A stretch of 64,000 bases of DNA from Methylacidiphilum caldifontis (lineage in GTDB: Bacteria; Verrucomicrobiota; Verrucomicrobiia; Methylacidiphilales; Methylacidiphilaceae): the NCBI RefSeq assembly GCF_017310505.1, contig NZ_CP065957.1, positions 1,736,001 through 1,800,000 on the forward strand, given 5' to 3'. Positions 63,414 to 64,000 of the stretch are shown piece by piece (position 1 is the stretch's first letter; every line of letters starts with the position of its first letter). The notes under the pieces were generated by a model. That model was given only the letters and a program-made list of their open reading frames with translations. It did no database searches and had not been told where the DNA came from. The position numbers and the translations under genes are program-made.

Positions 63414-64000
63414 TTAGCCTCCAGCGGAAGCTTCATCAATGTCTTTAAGAATTTCCGAAAGGCTTTGAACAGAGAGGTCTTCTTTGAAAAAAGAACTATC
63501 CAAAATGAGCGTATTAGCTCCTGCAATAACAGTCGAAGGGATTGTTTGAGCCGAAAGCCCTCCTTCCACAAGTATTTGAAAGTTCAGGTTATTCTTTTCA
63601 CGGAATTCCCTGGCTTTTTTTATCTTTGAAAGCTTGTCGGGCTGGAAAGCATGGCTTTTGGGTGGAAAATTCGTAACAAGAATAAGAAGAGCTTGAAGTT
63701 GAGAAAGATATTTGATGCTTTTCTCGAAAATGGTCAATGGATTTAAAGCTAGTCCACAGCGACAACCCATGCCATGGATAAGATTAATTGTTTTTTTAAT
63801 ATCATGATGTGATTCCATGTGCACAATGAGCAAATCAGCTCCGGCTTCAACAAAATCTCTAGCGAAACGATCGGGTTGTTGAATGAGAAGATGCACTTCA
63901 ATGGGTAGGTTAGTCATCGATCGCAAAGCAGCAATAAAATCTGGTCCGATAGAAAGGTTGGGCACAAAATGCCCATCGGTTACATCCACATGTATTGAAT
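63414..64000 (-). CDS. Ribulose-phosphate 3-epimerase-like protein, N-terminus cut by window
   Basis: This TIM-barrel epimerase of the Rpe family interconverts ribulose-5-phosphate and xylulose-5-phosphate or similar sugars. The visible start reads SIHVDVTDGHFVPNLSIGPDF, so the gene continues past 64000. A GTG at 63989 is not the true start. EVHLLIQQPDRF supplies the second His. The second catalytic Asp, normally in VDGG, is Glu in ILVEGGLSAQT, and the usual VNPGFGGQxF reads TNFPPKSHAF. It is thus a divergent member and may use another substrate or have weak activity. Confidence 0.8.
   Translation of the reverse strand, partial: SIHVDVTDGHFVPNLSIGPDFIAALRSMTNLPIEVHLLIQQPDRFARDFVEAGADLLIVHMESHHDIKKTINLIHGMGCRCGLALNPLTIFEKSIKYLSQLQALLILVTNFPPKSHAFQPDKLSKIKKAREFREKNNLNFQILVEGGLSAQTIPSTVIAGANTLILDSSFFKEDLSVQSLSEILKDIDEASAGG

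Noticed and set aside
63371-63571. 66-residue frame on the minus strand
   Set aside because: It overlaps the rpe-like gene in another frame on the same strand and has no independent support.

Overview
The window is a dense, AT-rich bacterial chromosome segment with housekeeping genes on both strands and very little mobile DNA. It encodes lipid A enzymes (LpxI, LpxB), a heptose-type epimerase, GalE, an ArnT/PMT-like glycosyltransferase, peptidoglycan synthesis (MurA), OmpA-like and HlyD-like envelope proteins and a hopanoid-type squalene pathway enzyme (HpnC-like). This points to a Gram-negative, hopanoid-making bacterium. The mixture of families fits the Verrucomicrobia, possibly the Methylacidiphilum group. 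That placement is recognition and inference, not a database result.

Layout. 0-5 kb: the leuS 3' end, a TldD/TldE pair, an M20 peptidase and tRNA-Arg(CCG). 5-12 kb: ferritin, an orphan ParA, then a four-gene GldA/GldF/GldG/DUF4340 ABC transporter operon. 12-18 kb: a TetR regulator divergent from an HlyD-like protein, a GT39 glycosyltransferase, a Nudix hydrolase and a small exported protein. 18-31 kb: a 13-kb run on the minus strand, in transcription order ftsK, rodZ-like, rimO, nth, fabD, fabG, acpP, fabF, rpmE, prfA, prmC, murA, coaD. Many neighbours overlap or nearly touch, which suggests one or a few long transcripts. 31-38 kb: Mn-type superoxide dismutase, a DsrE-like protein, a 0.6-kb gene-free stretch with hairpins, DUF192, a PHP phosphatase, hpnC, coaE, rho and galE. 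38-48 kb: a DppB/DppC permease pair, nusA-infB-rbfA with a terminator-like hairpin in the nusA leader, lpxI-Gfo/Idh-lpxB and a TPR-like membrane protein. 48-52 kb: an ECF sigma factor, a putative membrane anti-sigma, an HtrA-like protein lacking all three catalytic residues, an OmpA-like protein and rpsU. 52-64 kb: an alcohol dehydrogenase divergent from a host-attachment-family protein, a TnpB remnant, deoC with an unrecognised two-domain partner, rsmE, an HldD-like epimerase, a ClpX-like ATPase, a FIST protein, an alpha/beta hydrolase, an aldehyde dehydrogenase and a truncated, divergent Rpe.

The best candidate for something undescribed is the 48.4-51.7 kb cluster. A sigma factor and likely anti-sigma sit beside a PDZ-containing HtrA homologue whose His, Asp and Ser positions are Gly, Gly and Ile. 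This looks like an envelope-sensing module built around a pseudoprotease instead of a DegS-type protease. Secondary leads are the deoC partner (degenerate P-loop domain plus deoxyribosyltransferase-like domain), the nusA leader attenuator, and the structured gene-free stretch at 32.2-32.8 kb.
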